Shown: positions 9,500 through 22,641, counted from the first letter of the stretch. The stretch is DNA of 64,000 bases from Bryoerythrophyllum caledonicum (GCA_963971425.1 OZ020526.1:1206180-1270179); one strand, 5' to 3'. Numbers and translations: made by a program. The notes: generated by a model from the sequence alone, not told the origin.

Positions 9500-12400
9500 A
9501 AAACTCTAGTACGGGTGTAGGAGTTTTGAGCAATGCCCACAAAACCCTAGTAGATGTATAATAATGTTGTGGCCACACCCATTTCCACAACATGATCTTT
9601 CTCAAGTAACAAATAAGTGATAAACACTCACAAATCACAATAAGTCAAGTCCATGCCACTCTTCAAGAGTGAAAACATGATATGGATGAGGCTAACGATG
9701 TGCAACACGCACACACCTTCACCTCATCACGTGGGAGACTCAACTTGAGAAAGATGAGTCTCCCTCAACCACACGTGGAGGTCACCCGGGTTCCAAGTCC
9801 CGAGATGAGGTGTCGAAAGACACCACCGTTGCCCTAGCCGCCACGCGGCACTAAACCTAACCCTAATCTCCCATTAGCGCAAGTCTTGGGCTCTCCGGTA
9901 ACTCCACAACTCTCTAGATGGTTTCTACCCGAATACCATCTATACAAACACCTCCATGCGCCGATCCTGACACCTTCATTAGTGTTGAGGTTGTCTTTGA
10001 CGTTGATCTCTTGTGTGGATCTGTTGTACAAGAATTTTGGCAGCGCTTTTGCACAATATGTGCAAATCCTAGTTTCCTATGGTAGTGCCTAGAGATGTGG
10101 CAGTTGTCATTGATGCAAGTGAAGGTGATTGTGGAGATAAAGAGTATACTAGATGCTAGTGTAGTGTCATTGTGAGTGTATTCAAATGTTGGAAAACAAC
10201 TAAAATAAATAAATTTGACAAAGAGTGATAAGAACATGTTGGATCTATAATAGTGGAAGCAAAGGTGAGAGGTGTGTATCTCTAGAGTTGGTGTTGTGGA
10301 GATTAACGGCGGCGATGCTCTCTCCCCCATGCTTGGGTGCGGTGGTTGCAAAGCTTCCTGCTCCAGCTCTTTCGGTTATGGTTTTTAGATCAGGGCTACT
10401 CCTGGGAGTAGGATGTGGAGATCCAAAACAAACGCCGAGCACGCAAGCCCAACGCTTCAGCCCCACTTACAAATGATCTTGCTCAAAACACTACAAAGTG
10501 TGCACAAACGACTAGATCTAATTCACAGACCCCCTTCCAACACCACATGCCTCTCCCTAAGCACACCTCTCTCGATGATTTGTAGTGGGAGTGGGATAGT
10601 AGCAAGGCGAACACCTCTTCCTATCCTCTCACTACAAGCTTTGCGACTAACTCCTCGCTTGGAACCTCACCAAAATTTTGGAGCGCTTAGCAGTCCTTCA
10701 TCCCTTTCATTTATCAATTCCTCGAATATATGTTGAGCAATATATAAAACCTATACATAATATTATAATACAAACTATATGTGTAGGCTTAATGTTTGAA
10801 TCAATACTACAAGTAAATTGCAATAATCAACTCAATGTACTCCAAGTCAAATGCATTTAAAGAAAGCGTTAGGCGACCTAAGGGATTATGTTGTCAAAAC
10901 ACATGTAGTCCCCGCTAGCATTGTTGTACAACCGTTGGATCGAAGGCAACAAATCATTGACAAGAAATCTATCATTCTAACCAACCCTTGGCCTCTTTTA
11001 TGGAACAACGTCTCCAACACCACATTTTCTAGATTACTAAGAATGTGTATGACAAGATTGGGCGCGGTCTTAGTGGTGGAGCGAACACACACTTTATTCA
11101 CGTCAATCCCCTTCGGGAACCGATGTTCTTCTTCTTCTGTATGACAAGACTAACGTTGATAGCAATGGTGTTGGCCATTGTGTACACTCTATTATATTTT
11201 ACAAAAAGAGCTTTATCATCTTCTTCAAAAATATAGAATTTTTTATGAGTTCTTTATTTTAAGATATATTAGCATGGAAGTAATGATTTCCTAAGTTACA
11301 ATCCTTTTATCCAATGCAATCTTCAACAAACAATGACTCCTTAAAGCGTATTTATGTATTGTGATGCAATGTTCACTTCCATAGAACCCCGCATTAATAA
11401 TTAAGTTTGCAATTTTTGAAACGGCTTTAAAAAAACAAACAAACACCATGGACAATCATAAATTACATTGGATCAATTGTAGTTGAAATAGGAGACAAGT
11501 GTGTCTTGCTCTCATGTGCGTGCCTTAAGATAGTGGCCTTGAACCAAAACTTCTCACAAATGCACAAGATAGCATTCAAGTCTAGAACAATTTCAACCAT
11601 TTGTTTATTTTTCAAGAAGGTGAATTAACAACATCTTTTACAATACCAGTCTTGCCTTCTGATGCCTTGCAGACCTAATTCAAAATGGCAAAAGTTTTTT
11701 TCTTGAAATAGATATATGAAGCTTTACAATACTTACTACATGTGAACAATGGATGCTAATAAACATTGTAGTTGATGGCATTATTCCAACATGAACATCT
11801 ATTTTTGAGAAAAGAAGAGAGATGCATACATTTGGTCCAATGGCATTTTTTTTTCAATTTCTCCAAAGACCATTGAGCAAAAAACAAGGTAGGTTGCATC
11901 ACGAATTTAGAGGTTGAAAAGACCACATCCTCCATTGTTGTTACCATATTACCAACAATTGATGAATTCATCTTTAATTGTTGAACCAACTAAAGTCCAG
12001 ATGAATCCAAATTAAAACTCAAGGTACCTAGAAACAATCCAAAATATACATAAATAAGAATCCACATATATTGTACAAAATCCTAAACTTCCGCCTAGCC
12101 AAGAATTTAGCAGTACAATTTAAGTCAAATTGAGATGGTTTCACTTGGACACTTCATCAGAACAAGATGGTTTATAATTGTACAATGATTGAGTACTAAG
12201 CCCGGGGGACAAAAGCAAACAAATAAACTCATTAGAAGCTAGTTTGATACAAGTTTAAAAAAATGTTCAATTGTAGCAAATTTAGATGAAGTTTTGTTGG
12301 TCAAATTTGATCAAATGAACAAATAACAAAGATAAAAGACAATTGTATTTAACTCAACCAAATCAAATTGGTTAGTTACCAATTACACTTGTAAGAAAAT

Positions 12401-13796
12401 TATGACAAATTTTGTCAAGTACAATATTCTTTAACAACATGTAGTAGGCACAATGCCACAACAACAACTACTGATCAAATAGATCTAGAAAAAAATGGAC
12501 TATAAAAACAAACATAATCCATGTAACTTGGCTTGAGTTTAAAAAACTAAAACAAAGTTTGACAACTTTACAAATTTTGGTGCATAAAAGTACATGAAAA
12601 ATGTACTTTTACAATATGTTCTATCACTACCTACCTATGTGCATTTGGAAATTGATCTAAGAAATACTCTAGAGTCTTCCACAATGGAGATCATAGTCAA
12701 GCTCTCTACTAAGGGAGAATTCAAGAGTGCAAGAATATCAAAGGAACTCTAGGATTTACTCAAAGGCAAATTGCCATAATCAAGCAGATCTGACAACAAG
12801 AGCTATCTTTCTAAAAACACTCACAAGACTTAGCTTGACAGGAATGTAATGCCAAGGTGGATTTTGTACAGTAAACTCAAACCCAAGGCAAATGAAATCA
12901 TTCGCTAGATGAAAAGGGAAAAATGGATGAAACAATGATACTCACAAAGTAGACTAATAAAACATAAATTAGTCTAGTATTTGATACTAATCCAGTGTGG
13001 TGTGGCCTCCAATGTTACATAGTCTGACACACAGCCTATTGAAAATGTCTCTTTTCCTAAAGAGTTATTGCTAATGTTTTATACTATACCTATTAAATTT
13101 TAAGATACATTTCAATGAAATAAAACCAAACTCAAAAATTGAAGCATCGAATTTTCATCATCAACTTAGAAATGATTGAAATCACAAGATCTAAAGTGCC
13201 AATAAGTGTAATGTAACTTTCTATTATGGATCTATAAAACCTTAAAGACTTCAAAAAAATCACAATGCAACTTGAAGCGCTATTGTCAAAAGCCTTTGAA
13301 GTGACTTATTTCTATGTTGAGCCAAATTGAACAGCTTTGGCTAATTCTTTGTTTTTGTTTGGCCCCAAGTGATCCCACGATAATACATTTCAAGGCATTG
13401 TAGTAGTCATTCTTGTAAGCTACAATAAATATGCTTCTTCTCTTATATGCCAATTCCGTTTCAATAGCTTCTTCCAATTTGGTTCTTATGGTTCTAAGGG
13501 CATCCTCAAGGCATTGACTGTACATTAGGTGCTCAATCTCAATGCCAAGGGACAAGTAGAGAGTCTACAAAAAGAAGTGGCCACTAGAAGGGTGTTGCAC
13601 CTCAACCCTACCTTCAAAATAGGCCTTCAACCTCACTCTCTAAACCTCTTTTGCGCCATGTGGCAACACCTCCTCATTAGATGACACAAAGACCAAAAAG
13701 AATCATTGAACTTGGAGCCAAAAGTGCCTCTTAATGCTTCAAGGGACATTTCCAGGGCCCTTTGTACTCTACAAATGTGAAGGGTGGGAGCCATGA
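9500..13796. other. AT-rich intergenic stretch, no gene recognised
   Basis: 9660-10100 holds LTR-like, moderately GC-rich DNA. 10230-10690 has short open frames without recognisable domains. At 10673 the word AATTTTGGAGCGCTT echoes the words at 7463 and 10033. From 10700 to 13280 the DNA is AT-rich with many in-frame stops on both strands. A 89-codon minus frame at 13286-13555 has no family I know. I see no RNA gene or intact transposon. Confidence 0.5.
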
Positions 13797-14382
13797 TTTG
13801 AAGAGCCCTCAATAAATAAAGGCAAAATACAGGTTGGGTTGAGGCGGGATTAAGAATAGTCCCCGGAAAGTTGAAGGTCAGGGTCGGCCCGGGCTAGATC
13901 ACATCTTGTTTCAACTGGGCCCCGCCTCTCCCACGCCTTCATCACTGTCCGGTCTCCCTGCCCGCACTTGCATCTATACTCTCTTCATTGGAAACCCATC
14001 CCCGAATTGAAGTTGGTTGCCAAAGATTCATAGGAGATTATGGAAGATACAAAAGACTCTCTAGCTGATGATGATGATGCTAACGTAGTGACGGAATATA
14101 CTAGGATGAGACATGCTACAATATATCCATCATTGGGGACCATTTAAATAATAAGAAACTTACTTACAACCAATTTTGTATCCTCCATGATCTCCTATGA
14201 ATTTTTTGCAGCGAACTTCAACTCGAGGATGGGTTCCCAATGATGAGAGTTCAAATACAAGTGCCCGTTCCGCCGGGCAGGGAAGAAGGCGTGAGAGAGG
14301 CGGGGCCCGGCTAAAACAAGATGTGATCCAGCCCGGGCCGTCAAGGTGGGGTGCAGGGGATGGATTGAGGATGCTCTAAGCT
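13797..14382. mobile_element. Foldback (MITE-like) element with about 190-bp inverted arms
   Basis: DNA at about 13880-14060 is repeated in inverted, imperfect form at about 14165-14350. Shared blocks include CCCGGGCT, ATCACATCTTGTTT, GGGCCCCGCCTCT and CATAGGAGAT. About 105 bp separate the arms. The right end reads GGATGCTC followed by TAA, the same terminal word as the TTA-flanked element at 23140-23884. The left end (AGAGCCCTCAATAA) is a diverged version. I read this as a non-autonomous PIF/Harbinger-type foldback element with modest confidence in the superfamily. Confidence 0.6.
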
Positions 14383-14653
14383 CGATCGTCGTGAAATTCC
14401 TAAGCAGGAGGCGGCCCGAGCGGTGGTTCTGGAATGTGACGCTGGGGAACTTGTGAAAAGCCCATGTGAAAAGCCCATGTAAAATCCTTTCCAAGTGTCA
14501 GGGACCAATCTCATAACTACATGCGTTGTCCGAAGGGTCCGGGCTCAGGCTCCCACACAAGCCCGGGTCTGGCGTTGGACTTGACGACGATTCCTTTGTG
14601 TAGCCTTGTAGGGGATCGTGTGCTCAGCCAGCCAGCCAGCCACGCACGCACGA

Positions 14654-14687
14654 GGGAGGGAGGGAGGGAGGGAGGGAGGGAGGGAGG
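14654..14687 (+). repeat. GGGA microsatellite in the SDR gene 5' leader
   Basis: Eight consecutive GGGA units lie about 50-85 bases before the start codon of the SDR gene. The run satisfies the simple rule for a G-quadruplex on the coding strand (four or more G3 runs with one-base loops). A CAGC/CACG microsatellite lies just upstream. Confidence 0.85.
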
Positions 14688-14737
14688 CAAAGCGGAACGA
14701 GAAGCGCGGTTGGAGAGGACGAGCGCGAGCAGCAGCG

Positions 14738-15975
14738 ATGGCGTCCCCGGCAGCAGCCGCAGCCGCTGCTGGTCATCCGGAGTCCTCCTCGTCCGCTGCC
14801 TCGGCTTTAGCTGCGCGATGGCGCCTGCAGGGCAAGACGGCGCTCGTCACTGGGGGCACGCGCGGCCTCGGGTAACTGCTCTACTTCCCTTGCCTGCGCA
14901 GGCAAGCAGGCTCGCAATTCTCTTCCTCGTTGTTCGCAGCTCTTCCCATTGTAGTTGTGGCAATCTTCTACCGGGCAGCTCGGTCTCTCCGTTTGACTGG
15001 CTCCGTGGGTGGGTTGCGTGGGACCGTGGCCGGCAGACGGGCCATCGTGGAGGAGTTGGCCGGGTTGGGCGTGTCCGTGTACACGTGTGCGAGGTCGCAG
15101 GAGACCCTGCAGTCCAGCTTGGAGTCGTGGCATCGGGCCGGGCTCAAGGTGGCCGGCTCCGTGTGCGATTTGTCCGCGCGCGACGCTCGCGAGGAGCTCT
15201 TCCGCTGCGTGCGTGCCCACTTCGGAGATGCGCTCGACATCCTGGTACGTAATTCATGGCCCTGCCTGCCTACCTGTGCCCTTCACTTCCGATGCCCCTC
15301 CTGCCTGCCTGGCAGATGGAATGAACGGCTGTGCGGCGTCTGGTGCATGCAGGTGAACAATGTGGGCACAAACGTCCGGAAACCCACGGTGGAGTACACG
15401 GGCGAGGATTTCGCGTTCCTCATGGCCACCAATTTGGAGTCGGCGTACCACTGCAGTCAGCTGGCGCACCCTCTCCTCCAGAAAGCCTCCTCAGGGGGCA
15501 GCCTGGTGTTCATTTCCTCCGTTGCCGGTGTCACCGCCATCGGCAGTGGGACTCTTTACGCCGCGACTAAAGGTACCTCCTTCATTATTTGCTAATCTCA
15601 TTCAATTTTATCGATTACTAATGCTTGTGGAATGGGGTTGTGCTGCTGGCTGCTACGACGTGTGCAACAACAACAATAACAGGAGCGATGAACCAAATCA
15701 CCAAGAATTTCGCATGCGAGTGGGCCAAGGACGGCATCCGTGTCAACAGCGTGGCGCCGTGGTACATCAACACGGACCTTGCGCAGCAGGTGTTGGCCAA
15801 CGCTGATTTCCGAGCCCAGGTTCATAGTCGCACCCCTTTGCAGCGTGTGGGCGAGCCCCACGAGGTGGCCGGCTTGGTGGCCTTCCTGTGCATGCCCACC
15901 GCCGCTTTCATCACGGGCCAGATCATCAGCGTCGATGGCGGCATGACTGTCAATGGCTTCTATCCCCCACGCTAG
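14738..15975 (+). CDS. Short-chain dehydrogenase/reductase, tropinone-reductase-like
   Basis: Four exons (14738-14871, 15037-15244, 15353-15572, 15683-15975) with GT-AG introns and matching phases give a 284-residue protein. Classical SDR marks are visible: [18 protein letters not shown], the Rossmann glycine motif with GG split by intron 1; DILVNNVGTN; the catalytic [10 protein letters not shown] serine and YAATKG (YxxxK); and the C-terminal [19 protein letters not shown] and [17 protein letters not shown] in place of NNAG is typical of the tropinone reductase-like (SDR65C) group of land plants and algae, which reduce carbonyl substrates with NADPH; the substrate cannot be told. A 40-residue alanine/serine-rich N-terminus precedes the domain. 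It could be a short transit peptide or just disordered. The ATG at 14738 is in a good context (GCGATGGC). The stop is TAG. Confidence 0.93.
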
Positions 15976-17132
15976 ACTACACACACCCGACTCCTACTTC
16001 TACTCCTACTACTCTACCTCTCTCTTGTCACGTATGCCCCGTCAGTCAGTCACCATTGTTGTAGCATCCATCTGGGCTTAATCCAGAGCCCCTCGTCATT
16101 GACGTAAACCGAGAGCCCTAAGCGATTCTTCTTGCTGGCCGCCTTGTCATTGAGTTTACATCTGACAGAAAGTTGGCTTTATAGGTCAAGTATTCTCTAT
16201 TCCTCTAAGCCTTCGTGGATCTCTCTCTCTCTGTCTGGCTGCCTGTTCTGCTTTTTCTGAGCTTGTAAATCGATATTGTGCATGTGGTTGGTGAGGACTT
16301 GAGTCTGTCAATCTGCACGTCGGGATATCAGGGAAGGACAGGGGAAAGTTTTGCGTCTTCAACACTCAAGGAGGTGTTCACATCGACAGACACGTTCCTG
16401 AAAGTAGTAGTAGCAGAGATTGCTATGATCCAGCACAAGAGATTTAGGGCGGGTTAAGGGTTTTACCTTGCTGTAGATGCGTCCCTGCCCCCTCTTTGTG
16501 AAGCAATGTGGATGAGACACAGGTGGTTGTGACACAGGTGATGTTCATTAGTGGGATGATGTACTTCGTATGGCGGAAGAAGATGAAGCCCCATCTGCCC
16601 TGCGAGCAGGCCAGACCTGCAGACGCCACGCTCCTGGTCAGAATTTCTCTTTTGATATTAAGAAGAATGGCTTCGATTCAGGACAAAGAACGCGGCTCCT
16701 GCGAATGTACATATATTTCTAAAAACACAAAAAATGGCTCAATCAACGTGAGTTACTCAATTGAAAACTGCGTGCCAAATGTAAAAACCGAGATATGCCA
16801 AGCAGTAATTATCTAGCAGAGTATCCAAGCTGACAGATTGACTGTTTTGAACTCAACGGTGAGGACGTCAATTACACCATCTTGTCAAAATTTACATCAT
16901 ATGGAGTTAACAGAGACCATTTCAAAATGTAAGAAGGGTTCAATGGGCGGGAATTGAACATTCCGACACCAAAGATCTAAATACTGAGAATGTTAGATCT
17001 GCACCTCGTACTAACACTTTGCAGATCAAGACGATACTACCTAGGTGATCATCATCCAACACATTGCTGTGAAAATATGCTACATCTCTTGCTGTAAGCA
17101 CAGACATACAGTGATAATGATAAGGAGCAGGC
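15976..17132. other. Intergenic region between two convergent genes
   Basis: Contains the 3' end of the SDR transcript (T-rich, several AATAAA-like words absent or weak), a short CT microsatellite near 16223, and then unremarkable DNA. The 3' UTR of the ankyrin gene probably reaches into 16900-17130. I see no further gene. Confidence 0.5.
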
Positions 17133-18891
17133 TCAATAAACCTCCAAGCTGGACATGAAAGGTAACTTGGTGGCCAGTTCCCCAAACTGAATGACAAAAT
17201 GGGACCTATCAAAAGAACTTGATCTTCTATATATTCTAGTGTTATGAAAATTGAGGTCCAACGTCTGTTTGTACGCTGGTACCTGTACCCAGGCGTGGGT
17301 TTCTTCTTTCAGTGTCCTGGGACTCAACTTCCTTTCCCTCGGCGACTGGGCTTGAGCCTCTTCAGACACACTCTCTTGCACAACATCCCATTCTGTGCAC
17401 CAAGATAAATCTCTCCTTGGCTGCAAGATACACAGACAAAGCCGCAAATAGTCAGGAGCTACATTTGCTATTCCCCCTTCCAATAATGAACGCGTAATAC
17501 GAAGTCAAGTTCTAGGTGTGAGTACAAATAAGTGGAATTCTTACAATGCATGGCGTTGAGGCAGAATCCTCCTCGTCACATTCTGATAAAGAAGGACCGC
17601 TTCCAATTTCAACTGATAAAGTCGTGAAACCATCAGGCTTGAAGCATTCTGACATGGATGTTGAAGCCTTGTCAGAGTATGAGCTTGGCTTTTCTGAAAG
17701 CCTCTGTGGCTTGTTCGCTTGCTCAACCTCCCTCCATGCTCTCAGCGCCTCTTCCAAAGCAGCATTCGCCTGTAAAGAAATGCAGAAATTCAGTTCTCGA
17801 ATAGAAGGAAGAATCCTCATGGCATCCTCTTTCGAGAAACTCTGGAAAAAATCAATCACAATATCAACCAAACCATCCAGGTAATCGAAAGGTGGAATGG
17901 GACGCTCTGCAAGTCATGTAAACCATGCTCACTAAATAGTTTACTCACATTCGCGGAAAGGTACTGGACAAGAGCAAAGGATATCGGCAATAACTTAAAT
18001 CCCTAGGAATGCAAGAAAATCTGAAAGAGAAATGGTTGTCACATTCCAAAACTTGAATACGTACCTCGTGAGCTGCCGCCAGTTCGGCCTCTTTCTTCCT
18101 GCGAGTCTCGGTCTCCGCTGCCTTCCACGCACTCAACAGCTTCTCAAGCGAAGGACCCTTCTTTGAGAATGGCTTTTCCTCGACAGGGGCAGAGCTCACA
18201 GCGCTATTCGTCTGGATGTCCACCACCTGCTGCTGCAGCTACCAAGGTCGCCATGAAATCAAACTCTGATGCATGTGGCGAACCGCAGACTACTGAAAGG
18301 AAGCAGAAAAAACTAACGGAAAGACTATCCATGCTCCAGAAACCTCACCTCGTCGCTGGCAGTGGCGGTGGAGGTCGATTTGGCGGGATCAAGTGTCAAG
18401 CATGGGATGGACGAGAGGCAGCCCCATTTGAGGGCAACATCCAGAGGCAACTCCCCTCGAGCATTCGGAAGGCCTTTGTCCGCACCTCGGCTGACGAGAA
18501 GCTCGACCATCTCAGGACTCTCCTGTTGAGCCGCGTAATGCAGCGGAGTTCTCTGGTTCGCATCCACGGCATTGACGGAAGCTCCTCGCTCAATGAGCAC
18601 CCGGGCCATGGTGGAGTACGCGCGAGCCGCGGCATAGTGCAGAGGTGTGCAACCCTGCTGGTCACGCGTGTCAAGAGCCCGCCGTGGCGTATTGATAATC
18701 AGCACTTTCGCTGCTTCATCGTTACCGAACACAAGAGCCCAGTGCAGGGGCGTCCGACCAACGGCATCCCGGCTCGTCACCTTCGCACTGCTACCTTCTT
18801 GCAGCAAACTCCGCACCCGCTTCACATCGTTCTCCTTGACCGCAAAATGCAGCCGCGACGCGTACGCTCCCTCCGCCTCCTCTCCGGCCAT
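17133..18891 (-). CDS. Ankyrin-repeat protein with coiled C-terminal region
   Basis: Four exons on the minus strand, all introns phase 0 and GT-AG: 18349-18891, 18065-18238, 17545-17769 and 17133-17420, giving about 409 residues. Exon 1 holds about four ankyrin repeats with clear signatures: GRTPLHWALVFGNDEAAKVL, GCTPLHYAAARAYSTMARVL, QRTPLHYAAQQESPEMVELL and a last GELPLDVAL. Exons 2 and 3 are rich in charged residues and alanine, with two similar helices: LEKLLSAWKAAETETRRKKE and LEEALRAWREVEQAN. Exon 4 is not recognisable. Its GTACC after HAWVQ could be another donor, so the C-terminus is uncertain. The first in-frame ATG is at 18891; the frame is open a little further upstream without an ATG. 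It probably works as a protein-binding adaptor; the partner is unknown. It is convergent with the SDR gene. Confidence 0.8.
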
Positions 18892-20300
18892 CACCTGAAC
18901 GCTCTCCACAATTTCACACGCCCGTGTGAATGCCAGCCCATTTCCGTTGAAATCCAACCCTCGATCATCAATCAACCTAGCTCAACTCTCCGAATTCGAC
19001 GAGCCTCACGCTCCGGAGTTCGAAATTGAGAATATAATTGTCCACCACAAGCAATTTCTCGCAACGGCATCAGGGAACTAGGCGGGCGCGCGCACCATGA
19101 CGAGGACGTCGCGTCACGTCGCGAGGGAAGGAGAGAGGGGCGAGGGAGGGGAAACGGAAAAACACCGTACGGGAATGGCAGAAGAAACACCTGCTAATGG
19201 ACGTGGAGCGAGATTCGAAACAGAAGGGCGTACCTGTTCACAAATTGGCGCGCTGTCGTCGTCCTCCTCCGTCGAGACGACAAGGAGAAATCGCTGCAGG
19301 AGCGATCAATTGGAAGCAAGCAAGCAACGACCCAAGCAAACAAGGATGCAGAGATCATGAATCAGAGATGCAGGAGAAAAGACTAAACGGAAGGACGGAG
19401 GGACGCAGGGAAAATGGCGCGGGCAGAGAGATATACAGCGAGAGAGGGAGAGAGAGAAAGACCACAAGGCATAGGAGTAGAACGAATTGCGAGCGAACGT
19501 AAGAAGAGGTGTAGCGTGGACAGGACTGCAGAGGAGAGAGCGGAAGGCACCCGCCAAGGAGTGCTGTGAGTGAAGGAGACGCCGATCAAGGACTCCAGAC
19601 AGTGAAGGTGAAGCAAGTCGAGAGCGGGAGAGAGAGAGGGGGAGACAGAGACAGAGACACACAGAGAGACAGGGACAGAGACAGAAGGGGCTCTCCGTAG
19701 TGACTTCCAAGAGCGAAGGGGTTTTGCCTGCTGGAAGGCTGCGGCCACAGCACGGCAGAGCCACCACCACCACTACACTGATGAGCCCCTCGCCTCGCCC
19801 CGCCTCGCCCCGCCTCGCCTGCGACACACAGGACTCGTCGCTACTGCTGCGGAACGTTGAGCAGTTAGCGCTGCTTTGAACGACTCCTTTGCTCACGGCT
19901 CCACTCAACATGATAATTCCATATGCAAGCATCAGCAGCGACGACGACGACGACTTCTGTACGACGACGACGACCACCACCACCACCACCACGACACTGA
20001 AGACGGGGCCCACCTCTGGCGTGTTCTTGCACCCGAGGCGCGTCAGCGTGACATATGGGTTCCCTTTGTCCTTGTGTTGTGTATCTGTGGGTCCGCCCTG
20101 CTGGGTGGGGGAGTTGTATAATACTTGTATTGTACCCTCATTTCACCAGCATCTGCACGGAATAAACCCATCGGATCACTGCCAAGTTCCCCTGCTCCGC
20201 CTAACGCCATTCGTCCACCCAGATCATAGACAGACTCGTAGTAGGTAGTAACCCTCCCACACCCACGCAATCTCAACTCTAAATCGATCAATCATAATAA
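18892..20300 (-). promoter_or_regulatory. Probable promoter and 5' leader of the ankyrin gene, microsatellite-rich
   Basis: No gene on either strand. The stretch is full of simple sequence: GA/GGGA-rich DNA at 19120-19150 and 19435-19690, a CCTCGCCCCG repeat near 19790-19820, and GAC/CAC triplet runs at 19937-19990. A 5' UTR intron is possible. I infer promoter function only from position and from the unusual density of purine tracts. Long open frames here are artefacts of low complexity. Confidence 0.4.
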
Positions 20301-20346
20301 CCGTAAACCGCCACATATCATTTTGTGATTTGTTCACCCCTCAAGG

Positions 20347-20694
20347 ACCAAACACTGCATATAATGTGGACCAAAATGCTTACACTCATTCCAGTGCATG
20401 CAAATTACAATGGTTCACATCAATTCTCAATCCACATCAAATTATATTCCTTAGAAAACAGTGCGGAATGTTTCATAATTGTTGGCATAAAATTAATGTG
20501 GGTCATGGAGAGGTGGCCGCGAGTGACAAGGAGTGGAAGATATTTGATGGTGAGTGGCGGTGAGGTAACAAAGAATGGCATGACACATGTTGAAATGTAT
20601 CCACATCAATTGTGTTCCAAAACCGAAATTGATGTCGTCCGCATCAATTTTCAGCCACATTACGAATGAATCCGCACTATATTCAGTGTTTGGT
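20347..20694. mobile_element. Short MITE with 23-bp terminal inverted repeats
   Basis: The left end, ACCAAACACTGCATATAATG at 20347, reappears inverted at 20672-20694 as ACCAAACACTGAATATAGTG, with three mismatches over 23 bp. About 300 bp of AT-rich non-coding DNA lie between. No clear target duplication is visible. The superfamily is not assigned. Confidence 0.6.
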
Positions 20695-20777
20695 GTACTC
20701 TAAATATGGCATTCAGTGTATGCACACTACAATAATCTACCTGTATAATTGGTGTCAGTTAGTCTGTCCGCCGCTGC

Positions 20778-20862
20778 CTAACCCTAAACCCCAATCCTAA
20801 ACCCTAATCCTAACCCTACCCCTAAAACCTAAACCTAAAATCCTAACCCTAAACCTAAGATT
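20778..20862. repeat. Interstitial telomere-like repeat tract
   Basis: Degenerate (CCCTAAA)n and CCTAA variants over about 85 bp, matching the Arabidopsis-type plant telomere unit. It is short, degenerate and inside ordinary sequence, so it is interstitial and not a chromosome end. Confidence 0.75.
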
Positions 20863-21393
20863 TCGCCGGAACATGCCCCTTGTTGTACTTGCGAACACTC
20901 GCAAGTACTTCAGCGGTCGTGCCATCGTTGCCGCACGAAATGACGACGTTTCGTGGATCAACGAATGACGTTCCGAAGGATACAAATTGTTAATCTAAAA
21001 TATAATATGTCAAACAAATTTTATTGTTAGCAACACTAATAAAAAACCTTCTCCGATCAGAACGACAGGTACTGATACTAGTTGATTATAAATGCTATAA
21101 GTTTTGGTGAGTGTTTTTACCAACTATGTTTACAATGAACACTCTCTTTGAGTAGTATAGATAGTTGTGCTCACAATAAAAATCTTCATCGGAAATAATA
21201 AAATTTAACCCTTTAAAATTATGTAGTGTGGTTACACTAAACATGATAGTTAGTGTATTGGGTTGTTCTAGAGGCCTCAAAAGTAAATCATTTGCTTCAT
21301 AACAATGGGGGATAAATGAGATAGATGATACCCCCTCTCAAGATTTTCATTCTCATGAAACTTCTTCTATACCATAGTTAAGAGTAAATATTT

Positions 21394-22346
21394 TTAACCC
21401 CTAAAGAACCAAGTGTCCAAAACGGGCTTTTTGAAAATTCGGTCAGGTTCCTATGGTGTCAATTTCAAACATTCATCTTTGAAATTCTTACCGTAGAAGG
21501 GCATTACCAAGACCTTAGTGTAAAAACAATTTTTTCCTAAATTGGACATTTGATGAAAAAGTTATAGGGTTTTTAATTTCAAATGGGGAGGGCGGGCACC
21601 TCGGGCACCTCCAAAAACTTTTGATAGGACACTCTATTGAAAGTGAGATTTTCAGTACTCGCAAGTAATATTATTTCCCTTCATGTTGTCAAAAAAAAGT
21701 TCTTGTCTTTAGTGAAAAATAGCATACCAACCCAAGTCAAACATTTTCACACATTGTCACTCATTGTCGGGCAAGGTACCAAAAAAACTTCTTCTTTTCC
21801 ACATAAAACCTAGAGATCTTCATATTTTTCACTTTTTATTTTTTCCACAACAATATGTAATGTAAACCTTCTTATTAACCATTCGGATTATCAATCAAAA
21901 ACATATTAAGTTCAAAAAAAATTAAAGTGTGAATTAACAAATTTCGAGCCTCCACTCCTTGCTCACTTGTTTTGAATATGCTACAGCCTGTCTCTACCTC
22001 TAAAAATTGGTGTGTAAGGAGCTAACATCATGCTTAACAAGATGGTAATAGATTTAGACCTTGTGTAGTGAATTTTTTTGACACCAACTGAAGTCAAAGT
22101 CGGCTGATCCACTAAACGCAGGGAAGAAAATGAACCATTTGCTTGACTTCAAACACTATAATCTTTCAATCCGTGCGGTCAAAGTTTATGAAATTTTTAA
22201 AATGTATTACTTAATAAGCCTTTATTGAGATCCTACGGTCAGAACTAAAAATAAAAGTTTTTGTTACCTTCTTTATTCATTGCACTAGAATCCATTAATT
22301 TTGAAGTGTTTTTGGTGCAAAACTGCCTTGGTACCTTAGGGGTTAA
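21394..22346. mobile_element. TTAA-flanked transposon copy A (piggyBac-like, non-autonomous)
   Basis: Starts TTAACCCCTAAAGAACCAAG and ends with the inverse of TTAACCCCTAAGGTACCAAG. The TTAA on each side is either the target duplication or the last bases of the repeat. Length is about 953 bp, with no coding capacity. The interior shares long blocks with copies B, C and E (for example TCTTGTCTTTAGTGAA and AATCCGTGCGGTCAAAGTTT). TTAA targets and CCC-starting termini are the marks of piggyBac; Kolobok also uses TTAA. Confidence 0.7.
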
Positions 22347-22641
22347 CCTGTTAGGAGAAGATGTCAAAGGCTCCTCAAATGTAATGCAAGTACTAAAGTT
22401 TGTTAATGTTTGCTCAATCATTTGCAAGATGTTTAATAGTAATACATTGTATCGACAACACCCATGCTAACAAAGAAAAAACCCTAAAGTGTTGTGACTC
22501 CTCTCACCACAAGATTTGTCTTCATGCTAAGGCATGCTAGGACAACTATGAGAGGCCTTTTCAAGGCATATTGGCGTGAAGAGGGTATGCACACCAAGCA
22601 TCGTTGATAGACCATGGCAGGAGGAGGTGGAGAAGCGATTT

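Noticed and set aside
19306-20013. A 235-codon minus-strand frame rich in V, S and L
   Set aside because: It is a product of GA/GT and triplet microsatellites; its low-complexity composition and lack of any domain argue against a gene.
20778-20862. A true telomere or chromosome end
   Set aside because: The repeat is short, degenerate and flanked by ordinary sequence on both sides.
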